DNA of 64,000 nucleotides from positions 41,667,070 through 41,731,069 of the forward strand of contig OX104114.1 in assembly GCA_944474755.1 (NCBI GenBank), written 5' to 3'. A model generated the notes under the pieces. It had not been told where the DNA came from and searched no databases. It was given only the letters and a program-made list of their open reading frames with translations. Every line of letters starts with the position of its first letter. Positions within the stretch are counted from its first letter, which is position 1. Made by a program: the position numbers and the translations under genes. This DNA is from Limnoperna fortunei. Taxonomy: Eukaryota; Mollusca; Bivalvia; Mytilida; Modiolidae. Positions 13,506-27,800 of the stretch are shown here, one piece after another.

Positions 13506-15619
13506 GCAACGATTTGTCCAAAGCGATAAACGAATGACTTTTACTGTTGTCGATGACTTAAGATGATGTACCGGTTTTAAGTTATTATGGACGCATATGG
13601 CAGTACGATAGCTTTTAATAAATATTGCGAAAATTACAATGTTCTTAAAATGAATGGGCTATAAATATTTCTTTTAAAATTTGTTAAGTATATGACATGT
13701 AGGAAAGTACATAAAAACCATAACTTTTGATCAACCAGAAAAGAATGATAAATGTCAAATTAAAACACAATGACAGACGACAACAAAACATGTAAAAAAA
13801 TTCGTGGTTGCTACGTTATTGGTTTTACTTACAAAATCAGAAATCAGGCTTATCAATCAATGTGATTTTGACACGATTCTCTTATAAAATCATGACTTGT
13901 CTGTGACAAACATAATGCTATACTAAGAAAATCCGTAGAAAGTTATCTTTCATGGGTATGTATAGTGTATTTGTATGTCGTGATAATCAAATGAATATAT
14001 TCTGTCATTCATTTGGGATCACACACTGGTAATTTGTTTGCCTAACGTTAGTATTTAATGGCCTGAGTTATTATTCCATCATATTGATTTGTATACTTAG
14101 AATGCTGACTTGATTGTATTTGTATAGTCAAGTTGTACTCGGTTATTTATAGTCAGTGGTAAATGTATTTGTCCATTACAATCTTTGTACTTGTAATGTG
14201 TCATGTTGGAATTTGTATTTAGTGTTGTTCATGATTTCATATTTCGTCAAGCTACTTTATTCCACGATAATCATCCATCTCGTATTGTTAGTAAGTATTT
14301 GTATGCTGTCATTGTTGAAAATTTATTTTTATTCCATTAAACTGACTACATCAATTCTCAATAGACTGTAAAATCTAAGGCTTGTTACGATTATTAAGTA
14401 ACATGGTCTTGATAAAAAATAAAAGTTAAAAAAGGTTAAAATTTAAGTTATTTCAACTTTAACAGCAAAATTACTCCTAGTATTTTTCTATCAATCTATT
14501 GTACACACGTTAAAACTCGGTACACACTTTAAAAGAGTTAGTTCTGGCAAATTCGATAATCACTAATCAAAAATAAAATAAATCTAATTGATACAACAAG
14601 ACAATATTCGTCTTTGATATCACGTGCTAAAAGACTAATACTAGGAAATACATATTATGTCAAGTGTATTCATTCGTAATAAAATTAATAAAATTTATCT
14701 TTTGAAACGATGATAAAAAATCACACGTTTATATGTCAACATAAAAAACCTGTATGAGCTAGTGTTCATGACGCCAATTTCAATAAAAATCAAATTAATT
14801 GTTTATGTAAATAACTTTCGTATTGTCTAGTATTAACAATGGTGGTTGTCACTACAGTTCTGCTTTAATGGTAAATTGCGAAGAACACAGTTCTAAAAAA
14901 ATATTAAAAAAACTTAAATTTTTTATATGATAAAAGAACGGATGTAAAATTAAAACATGTTTTTTTTTAATTTTAATACTTCAATCGCTGACGGGTTTGA
15001 TTTGTAGACATTTGATTTATATTTGTCTAAATTTGTTTACATCTTATTTGATAGATATAAAATGTTACGTAACGATTTTTGCAAAGAAAACCAAAACATG
15101 TGATTTTAGTTTTAAACAAGATCTCGGAAGTCACATGGTGATTGCAAAGACATATAAACGAAAAAAAACTAACTTCATAAAACTTAGTTATACAAAATAG
15201 ACAGGAACGAGTTAAACAAATGACAAAAACGTAAAACCCGAAATACATAACACTTATGATCATGAAAATTAGTTCTTAATGGCTTCCTTGCTTCTTAGTA
15301 ATGTATATGATATGATGTTATTACTGGAGGTAATAGAAACAAAACTAATATAACGTTTAGACAAATGTTATTCGACCTAAAATCTGGGGTAAGACCGATA
15401 ACAGACAATGACAGTGACGTGTAATTCAAAGTCTTGTGATATTAGATGATGCATTGATTTGAAAAAAAAGAAAACATATTATTATGAAGTTGTAAAAAGT
15501 TTGATTAATTGCAAATTTTACTATTTTGAAATTAACGATTCGTGAAATGACTAGGCCCAACAGTAAAATCGTGCATTGTTAAGGTTTGATCGATTGTACA
15601 TTTCTTTCTGTACTTTCAG
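13506..15619. other. Probable 5' untranslated intron or intergenic DNA
   Basis: No coding exon was seen. The stretch ends in TTTCTTTCTGTACTTTCAG, a good splice acceptor at 15619. Position 15620 therefore probably starts the second exon of the plus-strand transcript, and the true transcription start lies further upstream. Confidence 0.4.
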
Positions 15620-15779
15620 AACTGATTCTTTCTTCGTGAGAAACGAGACAGATAAAGGATTAATCTCCCAGGAAAGTTACTTCGCTTAAGAGAAAATCAA
15701 ATATCAAATTACAAAATCTAGAAGTAACCTACCAACACCTGAAAGACTGGACAACATCTAGAATAGAAAAACATCCAAA

Positions 15780-15822
15780 ATGAGAGCTGTAATTTTAATT
15801 TGTTCTATTGTATATGTTGCAG
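15780..15822 (+). CDS. Coding exon 1: signal peptide
   Basis: ATG at 15780 opens MRAVILICSIVYVA, and the codon completed across the splice adds VA before QNTFG. This is a short hydrophobic secretory signal with likely cleavage after AVA. The donor is GCAG|GTAAGA, phase 1. The exon probably starts at 15620, after the acceptor TACTTTCAG, leaving 160 bases of 5' UTR. An in-frame stop lies a few codons into the intron, so splicing is required. Confidence 0.8.
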
Positions 15823-18800
15823 GTAAGACTCAATATTTTTTTTAGATGCAAAAAAATTCAAATTGATATTTTTATTGCAAAAACCTTTTTAATGTTTTTG
15901 CTAGCTAGGAATCTTTATCTGTATAAATGCTGATAAATATGATTATTCAGCGCTTCATCTACTAGATTTTTACTTATATTTCTGCTCTTCGTTTTTTGAT
16001 ATTTTAATTGATATAATAATCATTAAAGTGTGTGGTAATGTTAGGCACTATGCTAGCAGACCTTGACTAAGCTACTCGGTCTTCACACGTGTCGTTCGTG
16101 TTAGTATCTATTTATCGCGATCGTTATCGACATTTCGTTTGGAACCATTAGTTTAATTGGAAATATGTTTTATAGTTTTATAGGAATCATCCTTGGGTTC
16201 ATTTAAAACGATGTTTAATCAAGCTAGCTTCTTTTACTTAAAAGCTTAACCAAACTTAAAAGTTTGATTTTTGAACCAACTAAAATATATAAATGCCTTC
16301 AGTTCTGAATCAAAATATTTTTTTAAAAATGCATACAAGAATATACAATAATATCAAATATAGTTTGGACAATCAAATCAATATTTGAAACTAGGGCCCA
16401 GTTGATTTAATTTTTTTATTTGGATTTAACGGGTCTGCGAATGGTAAGAAAGATTTTCCTATTGAACAAAGTAGCAAATACCAATTTATCTTTCTTGGTT
16501 TATTGTGTTTAACGCCAATATCATCATTTTGTCACCTTTTTTATGTCGAGAGTGTGCGTATTACCTGTAACTACGCTGATGTTAAGCAATGTCAATAAGA
16601 TGTCGACGTAATGACCAGACAGATGTGGGGCTTAAACGTATTTTGTTGGGTCATATAATAAACGCTCTGCAGCTACATGGGTCTTTAACACACACGACTC
16701 TTACATGATTGTATGCATTGTACATTTGTTCATTAATAGTCGTATACCAATAATGCTAGGCTTAAAACATATTCCGATTTCATAAATTTTACTACACAAT
16801 TTTACAATTTAGCATTTGTAAATGTGGGATAAAGTTATATTTCATATGCATTTGAATCTGTCATTATAGTAGTATAATTTGTTTTGTCAATAACTTTGAG
16901 AGGAAGAGTATTACACATGTTTTCGAACATGTACTATTTCTTTTGAAAACTTGTTTAGTTTAATTACAATAAATATATTCTTTTTGAATGTTCTAATATT
17001 AATTCGATTTAAAATTATTGTAAAAATATCAGTACATGTAAACAATTTTAAAACTGTCTCGTGTACGTAATGTGATGGTTTTGGTCAAGTACAAACTTCT
17101 CATTTTTAAATGTTATTTGCGTGAAAAAAACTAGCATTTGTAAACTTTATACATTTTTTCCCAAATGGCTTGAAAAAAATAAACATTTTTAATTCTAATT
17201 CTATTATATATTAATTTTCATGCAACAGTGGCTCAAAATACCTTCGGAGCTGGTGGAGGTGCAACTGGGGTTGATGCTGGTGCACGATTTGGAGCTTTTG
17301 GTGCCACTGGAACAGGTACAGGAACTACCGGTGGATTTGGTCAGTTTGGTGCAACTGGACTTGGTGGCGCTGAAGGATTCGGCGGCCCCACAGGACTTGG
17401 ACAGTTTGGTGCCAATGGACTAGGGGCCGGAACAGCGTTTGGTGCAGGACAATTTGGAGCCAACGGACTTGGTGCTGGGGGATTTGGAGGGGCTAATCCG
17501 TTTGGGCAATTTGGTGGAAGATTAGGTGGAGGACTAGGTGGGGGGATAGGTGGAGGATTTGGTGGTCCTGCCTTTGGACCACCTGGCTTTGGTCCACCTG
17601 GCTTTGCTCCACCTGGATTTGGTCCACCTGGATTCGGACCACCAGGGTTTGGACCTCCTGGATTTGGATTTGGAGGAATGGGTGGCGGTGGGCTAGGACA
17701 ATTTGGTGGTGCGGGAGCTCTCGGAGGTTTTCCTGGAACTGGAGCTACAGGAGGTCTGAATGGGGCTGAAAATTCTTTAGCTAGTACAAACTTTGGAACA
17801 GGAACTACAGACGGTACAACTACTGGAACAGGTGCAACAGACACGTTTAGTGGATTAGGTGGTACCAACGCTAATCCATTTGGTGCTGCTGGATTGAGTC
17901 CATTTGGAGGTGCCGGCGGCGCAAATATGTTTGGTGGACCAGGTGCAGGAACTGGATTTGCTGGGTTTGGTGCTGGAGCAGGGCCATTTGGAGCTTTTGG
18001 AGCACCCACTGGTGGACAGTTTGGACAAACTGGGGCAGGACTTGGACCCTTTGGAGGTCCATTTGGTATGTTTGGCCCCGACGGTCAACTTGGACAATTT
18101 GGAGGTGCGGGTGGTCCGTTTGGGGGACAATTTGGAAATAGTTTAGGGGCAACACCTACCGGAGGCAATTCAATTGGATTGGAAAATGGTCTTAATATAG
18201 GGGCTTTACAATCAACAGGTCTGTTATCTGGCTTAGAAGGTTCGACATTAATAGACCCAGTAACGGGTAGCAGAGTTCGACCTTTACCTAACGATGTCGT
18301 TAATAATGCTATTGCATCTCGAAGAGGTCAAACAGGTTGGTCGTAAATAGATGATAAATTGCACTTCCCAGTAGATGCACACAAATTTACCTGCATTTAG
18401 TAGAAATTTTAGATATATATGCACGCTATGCAAGCACATGTTTTTTATTAGACACTTTTTAATACGACTAATTCTATTAGATTGCCCAGTAGTTATCATT
18501 TTTAAGAACAAAATATTATACTAAAACAATTTGACAATCTGTTAAGTTCTCTACTGAAAACTTCGAACTATAAATAGTGTCCTTTTACACCATTTTATTA
18601 ACGGTTTTACTGTTCTGGCAAAGCAGTTTAGTTGTGTATGCCTTGACCTTCCAATCAGTTGCAATAGCATTCACAAGTGGTCATGGGGTAATAAATGCTA
18701 ATATCCTTTAGCCAATGATGTCACATGCTCAGCCTGAATACAAACACGTTAAAATAACCCCATATCTTTCAATCACACTGGATTTGTTAATAAGTGATTT

Positions 18801-21800
18801 ATAAATTAGAATTTCCAGACATTGTTCTTTTGTCATAAATGTTGGAATGTTGTAAATTGTTTAGGTTATAATTGTACAGCTTGTTGGTTGTTTTGTTGCT
18901 TACCTGTTTAAGTTAAACGAGGTTCGTAAATATATTTGTTTTATATGAAAATACGTCAGGTATATAATTACTGAACCACAGTTTAAAAGGTTATTCATTT
19001 TAACAGACATCTTATAGTTCTGTGCAGGTAGTAAGAAGTAAAATGTTTTATCTATTCGAAAAAATTAGAAAGTAAACCTTCTTTTGTGGGGATTTTAACT
19101 GTTAGAGATATGTGGATATACGGACCTTGTTAGGCTGACTCTAATTTGAGGGTAGTATATTCTGTTAGGTTGCAACTGCCATTATAGATTTATTAAATAA
19201 ATGAAAGCAGCTTCTACCAGTTGAATGTCTATATCAGGAATCATAACTCACCTGATACGCTAGTTTTTGACTGTACTTGGAACGAGGTTATCCTTCTTGT
19301 GAGGTCATGGAAGAATTGTACTCAGTATGTTCGTATGTTCGCGCCAATATAATGTGTAGCTTTCATGTTTGTAAATATATATATGTGTGCAAACAGATTT
19401 AATTCTATATAATATGTTGACTAAAAACAAAAAAAAAAGAAATGAAAATTGAATTTTTATTGTTTTTATTAATAAAATAAAAAGTGCGTCAAATTAAAAC
19501 TAATTTCTATTTAGTTACTATAAGAAATGAAGAATTTGACTCATAGTTTATTCAAAAATTAACTCACACCGGCTTAATATTCCTACACATGTATAGAAGG
19601 TATAGATATAGTATGACTAACACTAATATGCCAATGCACATTTATCGTAGCTATCTTAAATGTAAATCTTATCTGTCTAAATTCACCATTCAAAAGAAAA
19701 AGTATTTCAAAAATAAACTATTGAAAAACAGTTAGCTATTGACGATAACTATGCATTTACAATGATTTAATACCTTTATTAGTTTATGTAGTCACTTTAT
19801 TTATAGCGCTTAGACGACATGGTGGCAACGCACAGGAGAATAATTTAATTCTTGAAAGAACAAGAGAAACATCTAGGCTTCGCACAAGTAGGCTTTCGGT
19901 GACGGGTGAAACATGTTTTGTGTTGGTTTATTTGGCCATACTAGCTTTTATCAATTTTTATAAATTTAAGTTTATAATAAATAAACTGTAATTTTCCTTT
20001 AAAAGAGCTTAATACATATATATATATAATATTTCTTTAAATGGTACATAATTGTCCATATTAAACGGTAAATCAACACAAAACTCTTTCAGCGCTTGAT
20101 TTCCCTACACTTGTTTTTTAAACGATAATTTACATGTAAGTGAAAATAATTTGTTTCAATTTATTCAAAAAAATTAATATATATATATTTATATATTTTT
20201 TGTTTTTAAATTTTAATTAAAATATAAACTTTAATAGATAAGTTAACTATAAATACATTAGATAATTATTACGTCGTACATATGTTAAAAGCTGAATCCT
20301 TTGATAAGTATGCCTAACCAACTAATCCCTCTGTGCACTTTGCTTTTTGCTAGGTGCAGTCGCTTATAATCATTTTATATTTATAGCTAGAAGAACGGCA
20401 TTAAACTCCAGGCTGTGGAACACTGGTTTACAACGTAAGAAATAAGCAAATTAAATTTGGACTTCTTGTATTAAAAACAACGAAAACAAAACAAAACACA
20501 AATAAAGCTTACAATAACGCATTAATATATAGAGTAGATGGTAATGTGAGCATCTTTGGACAAACTAGACTTTGGCTCAATAAAAACAGAAAATAGAAAA
20601 ATAGTCCGTTATGAAAATATTTATTCTGCAGGATTTCAGTTGAACTTTAAAAGTCAAACATAGTGATAATCAGAAATATAAGAATTATTTCCTTTAAGGA
20701 AAATGCGCTTTTAAGGTTTTTTATAACATATTGTTTAGTTAATCTTGTATTCTCCGTCTTTTGTATCTGATATCCCTATAGTGCTGTACAATATCTAAAA
20801 GCTTTTGTACTCATAAATATAACTGATTTCTTTTTACAATAAGGTATGACGTATGTATAAGGGCTAAATGAATAAATTTGAGTTCTTAAAGTAAAATATA
20901 CTATGACTTAATACTATATTTAATATACTAAGACATGAATTAAACAAACGTCACCTTTAAAACGATTATAAGAGCTGTCCTTACCATCTTTTTACAGCTA
21001 ATATCGGTCACATCCTTTTAAAATATATAATTTTCCAAATTAGTTTGTAGAAATACATTCTCGATTAATGTTAAACAGTATTTTTTGCTTATGCCGCCTT
21101 TTTTTATTAAAGAAACGTTTAGCATTAAATATATTTACTGATTATATATAACATAGAAAAACAGTTTTGTTTCGAGACACGTTCATTAACTATTATACTG
21201 AGTATTTGTCGTTCTTTTATTATATACACAGTATGATGTACTAATGGCTCAATTCGTTTTCGCCTAAACGTTATTCATCTATACATGTATGTATCCGTTA
21301 ATAAACTCACCGATATATGCATATGATGAAATGTTGGATTCTTGATCGGAATGATCAGACTGATCGCTGACGGTTACTAACGTATTGCCGAATTCATAAT
21401 TTTGCACTAATGTATTCGTCAGCAATCAGTCTGCGATCCGTCAGCATCCATAATCCCTCAGCAATAACGTTATCAATCATTAATGTTATTAAAGTGTATC
21501 ATTTACGTGTGCAAGTACTGTAAGACTAAGGTTTTAAAACATGCCATCAAAAACATAACAAAGGACATTGAAAAGTAAATTTCTTTAACAATGCGTTAAA
21601 ATGATATAAAGAATATTAATAATTAGAGTTGTAATTTTAATACCTCTGCGATATCTTAGAGGAAATTTTATATGAAGTAAAAAAAACCAACAAATTCTAA
21701 TTGAAAAATGAAATCAAATACCTAGATGAATAGACTTGATCGTTTAAAATATCAGAGTACAATAATCATTTATAGGATTAGTTTTGTCCGCTGCTGTTCA

Positions 21801-24800
21801 CATCAAACATAAAATTGCTTTGCATGATAGTTTACGCTTTATCTGTTACTGATACGAAAACATTATTGTTTAACATGTATTCATTTTTGTTGTAAATGTT
21901 TATGTTATTTTTAATTGAATTTTGTTTCTATGCATCCTATGATTTTATTTTTATTCCATCGCTTTGAAATTCGTCTTAAGATTGTGTCGCAAAGTAAATT
22001 TCATACTTTTACATGTTACGACTTTGCATTATTGCCAATTTTGCCTTAACACGCTTGATGTTATGAAACTGTATGTATAAATAGTATTGAAGATTTTGAA
22101 AATCAAATAATCAATCTGTTGGTTGACAATTTTACAGGAACAGCAGGTGGAGCAGGAACAGGTTAGTCAACTTTGTAAATAAACAGCATGAGTCGTTTTA
22201 CTAATAGTAACTCACTTTAACATGTGCATTTCCTTGTAAAGCATGTATAACAAACCTAACCAATGTTCAGACTAAATAAACATCCCTCGTAATGTGCAAA
22301 TAACTAGTCAATACGACAAAAAGAAATACATTTTTCAATCTAAATTATACAATTTACGTGTATCTAAGTATGCTTATAGTAGTTTTTTTTTAAGAAATAT
22401 GGTATGGAAAAATTCATCAGGATTTGATTCTTATCAATCGTATCAATTTAAATTAATTAGCCATGCTACTTTCATGTGTAAGAATTTGTATTCATTTCAT
22501 CTGAAAAGATACGCGGTTTAAATACTACCTTAAATTTCTTTAGACTTATACATGTAATAAATTCCAAAAAAAGCAAAATCCAATAAACAAAACACGTGGT
22601 TTTAAATTTTATGCTTGTTTTTGCAATTGTAGATGGTTTCTCAAATCCCAATTCCTTGTCATTTTCAACAGGTCAGAAATTTTATAAGTGTTTAGATTAG
22701 AATAGATTAATTTGCTTATTAGGCCTTTTCAACAAGTAAGCATAGAACATATTTAAATATTGTTAACTGTAGCAGTAAGAGACACACACACTAATATTAT
22801 GCGAAAATGTTAATAGAAGATGAAACTATTTACCTTATTATAAAAAGAAAGTGTCATGAACGATTTTTGTCGAAAGCAATTGCTATCCTTTGTTTTAATG
22901 TATTTGTTTTGAGATTGAATGCTACGCGTTGATCAGTTGCTTTTGTAGCTCGCTAATATATAGCCACAAGTCTTTGTCGTTATGTACTTTCTTTGTTAGG
23001 ATCATGTTCACATTCGCAACTCTGTTAACACTTTTTAATCTTTTCTGCAAAATAAGGTTATATATGTTTTATGCCTCTTTTTCATTTACTGGATGTTAAC
23101 AAAAATCATCACATGAAGCAAAAAGAATCATTATCATGCTATATTTATTTGCACATGTATCGTTTTTTTAGTGTTTTAACATAATATTTTAAATTATTGT
23201 TGCGTGTAGCTTAGCATTAGTATATAGTGATTTGTAATATGATACCTATTGCTATTTTAAAAAAAAATATGTTAGCCACTATTCAGTTAGAATGTGAACA
23301 TGGTCAAAAACATATGTGTTAACGTAGGAACACGTTTTTTGAAGTTGACTTTAGAAATTTTGCTGATCCGAACCAGCAACCAGAACACCCTTTCACTGGA
23401 ACATCAGTTGTTCCGGCGGGAATCGGAATGCAAAACCAGGCAAGTTTCATGCAGGGAGCTACTGCGGCTGCAGCAGGATTGGAACGTGTTTTGGCAAGCA
23501 GTACAGGAACGTCAACAGCAAATGATTTCCAAAGTACAAGTTTTGCGGGAGGTAACGCTGATTTTAATAGTTTGATATCAAGAATCCAGGGTGTTCCACG
23601 TGGAATAGAAGTCAGAACCACGGGAAATTTTATTACTAATAATTCCAACTTGCCTGAAGGTTTTAGTTTTTCAAACAGCGGCCAGACACCTGGATTTGAA
23701 GTCAGCAATACCATTGGATCCTTTTCGCCTTTGTTCCAACCAGGTCAGACAAATACAACTAACCTTTACTGATATATCAGTATATTTAGACATATTACAT
23801 GCAAGTCTCACTATTGCGCATCAACTAAAGAACAAATTTATATTGCATTTTCATAACCTTTAGTTTATAACTCCTTAATTGCGTTTACACTGAACTGTTG
23901 TATCTTTTGCTGTGACATAATGAATAGTGCAGTTAGTAATTAATAGTGAAAGAAATTTTTTTAAAGACAAAATGTAGCTAACCAAGTCTTGCGCAGTGTG
24001 ATACACTGAAAGGTTAAAAGGGCTATGTCTTTATGGTACATGATATTTCTAATCAATAACATTCGTGGACTACACAAACGCAAGATAAATGATATTTATC
24101 TTGATGATATTTGCGACAGGGGATGCTTCTAACCGAACAACTGTCAGTTTTGCTGACTGGAATCGGATGGTGAACGAGGCACGGGGATCTCAGTTACGTA
24201 TGTCTTTGTTTAGATGTTGCTTACATGTGTAGCGCTAGCTTTAAATCGTAGTTATAGAAATATAACCGAGGCAAGTTATGACTGTCATAGTTTTTGCAAA
24301 TTTACATAATGCGCTTGTCAATCAACCGTTGTTGCTTCAATGAAACACAAAATAACTCTAAGAAATTGTTTGGTTGCAACAACGGCTTGACAGATCGAAA
24401 ATTAAAATATTTTTTGTCCGCAAAAAGTCTCATTATGAGAAAATAATCTAACAGGTACACTTTGCAGAGATTTAAATTCTAAAATTATTATAACAAAAGT
24501 GAACTTCGTCATTCCAGCTGATATATCACAAAATAACGATATTTGATTTTTTTATGTCAATTCGGATGGTATGAAATGCAAGTTGCTCTTACAAAAATTA
24601 TTTTGACCAGATATTTCCTTCAGAAAGTATAAAATTTACTCTTTTCTAATTTCTCTTTTCAATGAATATATTTAAGTCTCAAAATGACAATTGTAGACAT
24701 AATTGTCTGCTGCAGTATTATTTTGGAATGTGTTTGGTATGTACCTAAAGTTTAAATTAATTTGTAAAAGTAAGAAAATTAATGCGCATGTCCCCTGTTT

Positions 24801-27800
24801 ACAACAGGAAGTGCCGTCATCAACAGCGCCAATAACTCACAGGGCATCCATTTTGCGGACTGGAATCGAATGGTAGAGGATATCAGAGAAAATAGGTTGC
24901 AATTAGAAAAGACAAATGGTATAAATTTTCACATATATATGTGTGTAGTTTAGGTCTATATATATACATGTAAAACATGTATACTATATTGGAAAGGGTT
25001 TATTGTCATCTTTTCTTTATTCCAGTTTTGTGCAGTGTGTTGTTGTTTATAAAACTACTAGTTAAACATTTTGGATTCTATCACAGTTCAAGCAGTATTC
25101 TTTGCTGTGATTGTCCCTTTAAAATGTCATCTTAATAAACGTTGCTGCTGATGGTAATTGTGGTCGAGTATTTGCACATTGTTTCTTGTTGAAAAATATT
25201 GATTTATCAAAAAAAATATTTAAAATGTATTGCAATAATGACATTTCATTATAAAACCGTTTTTTGGTTTAGATTCGCACAAGAAACTTTTACATTATTT
25301 AACATTAAATACAATAAATACTTTTCATTGTTATTTTCCTGGTTATGACAGGTGAAGAAGCAAGCACAGAAAATATTGCAAAAAACGTATCAAGCTTTAA
25401 TATTAATCAATGGAACCAGATGGTTATGGAAATCAGAGAAAATAAGTTGCGTATGTCTCTAGTATGCTGTATTCAGTTAATTAGACACATAGGCTTCATA
25501 TGTTGTTTTGATTTAATGTTTTTATTTACTAGTATCCACTAGATTGTCTGAACAAAACTTGTTGCAATTTTATATGTTAGGTCAAATTTGAAATAATTTT
25601 GGTAAACATTTTATAGTAAACGTTACACTTAGCGTATTTTTTAAAAAGGTTTTGATTGTGGCTCGTTCCGTTTATCTAGTATTGTTTTTAAATTGTGTGA
25701 TTTTAGACATGAAACTAAACTGTATATATATATTTTCAATTTTTCGACTACATAATGTTTCTCTTGCTTTAACCGAAATAACATTATAACAGGTGCAAAT
25801 ACCAATGCTACAAAAACCAATGAAACCAGAAGTTTTCTATTTACGGACTGGAATCGGATTGTCCAGGAGATAAAAGGAATAAGCCCGCGTATGTTAATGT
25901 ACAAAAATAGTTTTTTCAATATAAACACATTTTAATTTATAAATTTAAGTTTACTTTTGTTATTGCATTTCATATTGTCACCTTCAACTAGATTCTTAGA
26001 TATTTGTTTAGATATTTCTATTTTTCATAGCAAAATCTTTTTAAAACAAATCTCTATACAAGTGTATCTGCCGACTATTTTCTTAAACTGACACAGTTAT
26101 CTAATTGTAATTGTTTTCTACCTAGTCAATCTTGCCCTTGAAAAGCAGATACGAATTTATTAGCTATTTAAGATTTATCAGGTGTCTTTGGGAAAAAATA
26201 ATAATTTGTAAGCTCTCTCTTAGCATTACATGCTGACCAACTCAAATAATAATTAACAATCCTGTTCTGCCAGGAAATGCCGCAAGCAGCGCCTCTACGG
26301 ACGCAAGCAGTAGCACAAACCCACCAGGTTTTTCTGTCGCTGACTGGAATCGAATTGCTAATGAAATAAGAGGAGGTGAAATCTATTATATAATAGAATC
26401 ACTGTTGTATAGCCAGCTTTAATAGTTTAATTTAGTATTCAGTGTTGTAATTGTTCTAACATACATTTTGTATCTGTTTAACGTCATGTTGAGGCATTAT
26501 TTAGAAGGTCCAGTCGTGTTGGTGCTGATTTATATACTGGTTTATTTGTAGTTTATACTAGATGGTTTATTTTAACTTATGAACTCAATCATTTTTTTGG
26601 AAACTAAAAATATCTTATTTTTTTACACGACGTACTATTGATATTCAATGTTTTTTTCTAAAGCCGGTTTAGACTTCTTACCTGAAAATGAAAGCCACAA
26701 TATTATTACCATGTTTTTTGTATATAATTATAATGTAGCCTATGGGCAATTGATTGTTTGTGTAAGATTTAGAGCAGTCTGTAGAAAATCATTTTCAACA
26801 TATTGCAGGCTTAGCGCGCAACAAAAAGTAACACATTTTTTTGAAAGTGTACATTTCGCCTATTTGTGCCTTTGGTTGATATTTGTTGCAATAAGTATTC
26901 TTTTACCTTGTTTCTATCGAACGGAAATACATTTCTGTAAAACATGTTCTTTGACTGACATGTTGATCTCTCCTTATTAAAGCTCTGTTTGTTAATTTGT
27001 CAAGCCGAAGGCTTCGGCAATGCATGTATGTGCTAATCATCTAAGTTTTAATGCTTTCAGTCATCTTGGTTGCTGTTCAAGTCTACATGTCCTACAATGT
27101 TACAACTTTTGCTTTTTTGTCGCTTAATGTCCTCAGTCCTTTGCGCTTTTGAGGGTACTGGTATTTTAAACAAAAATAATATAAAAATGTGTGCAATATT
27201 ATGAAAAGTAATTTTGTACGTACTTGCGATTTGATTTTGTTTTGGAAGATCATATCAAAAAAATTAAAATTAAGTTTTAAAACTTAAAATATTAACTGTA
27301 CGAAATAGTCATTTCATTTTTAAATGAATATCAAATGCAAATGAAAAAGAAATAATAATTAAAGTTATATGAAATGTAAATTTTATTGATTATCACGAAT
27401 AGCTACTAATGATGACACCACGTCAACATCCGCTGCTGGTACAGGAGGCGCTGGAAATGGTAAATACCATCATGTATTTTGCTTTTAAGTTTTTTTAACT
27501 ATTTAGTTAAAATGTGTAAAATCTTAATCAATTTTGTACTGAGTAAGAACATTTATTTTTAGTGCTTATGTTAATTTGCGTACATTAAATTACTGACACA
27601 AGGCATATAATACAAACAAAACAATGACCCTTTTATTACTTTTAAATCCTTTATTGATACAATAAAATTTAAATGGAATTACATCAAGACCTTATTATTG
27701 GACTGAAAATAACTTTCGTTTCAACTGTTGTTTTAATTGGCACTTGAATCCATGTATTTACGGTCAATTTCTTTTAATCTTTTGTAGCTTACTATGTCTT

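Noticed and set aside
17341..18009. 222-codon minus-strand open frame (Pro/Ala/Asn-rich)
   Set aside because: It is the antisense of the Gly-rich exon 2. Gly codons read backwards give Pro, so it is a shadow.
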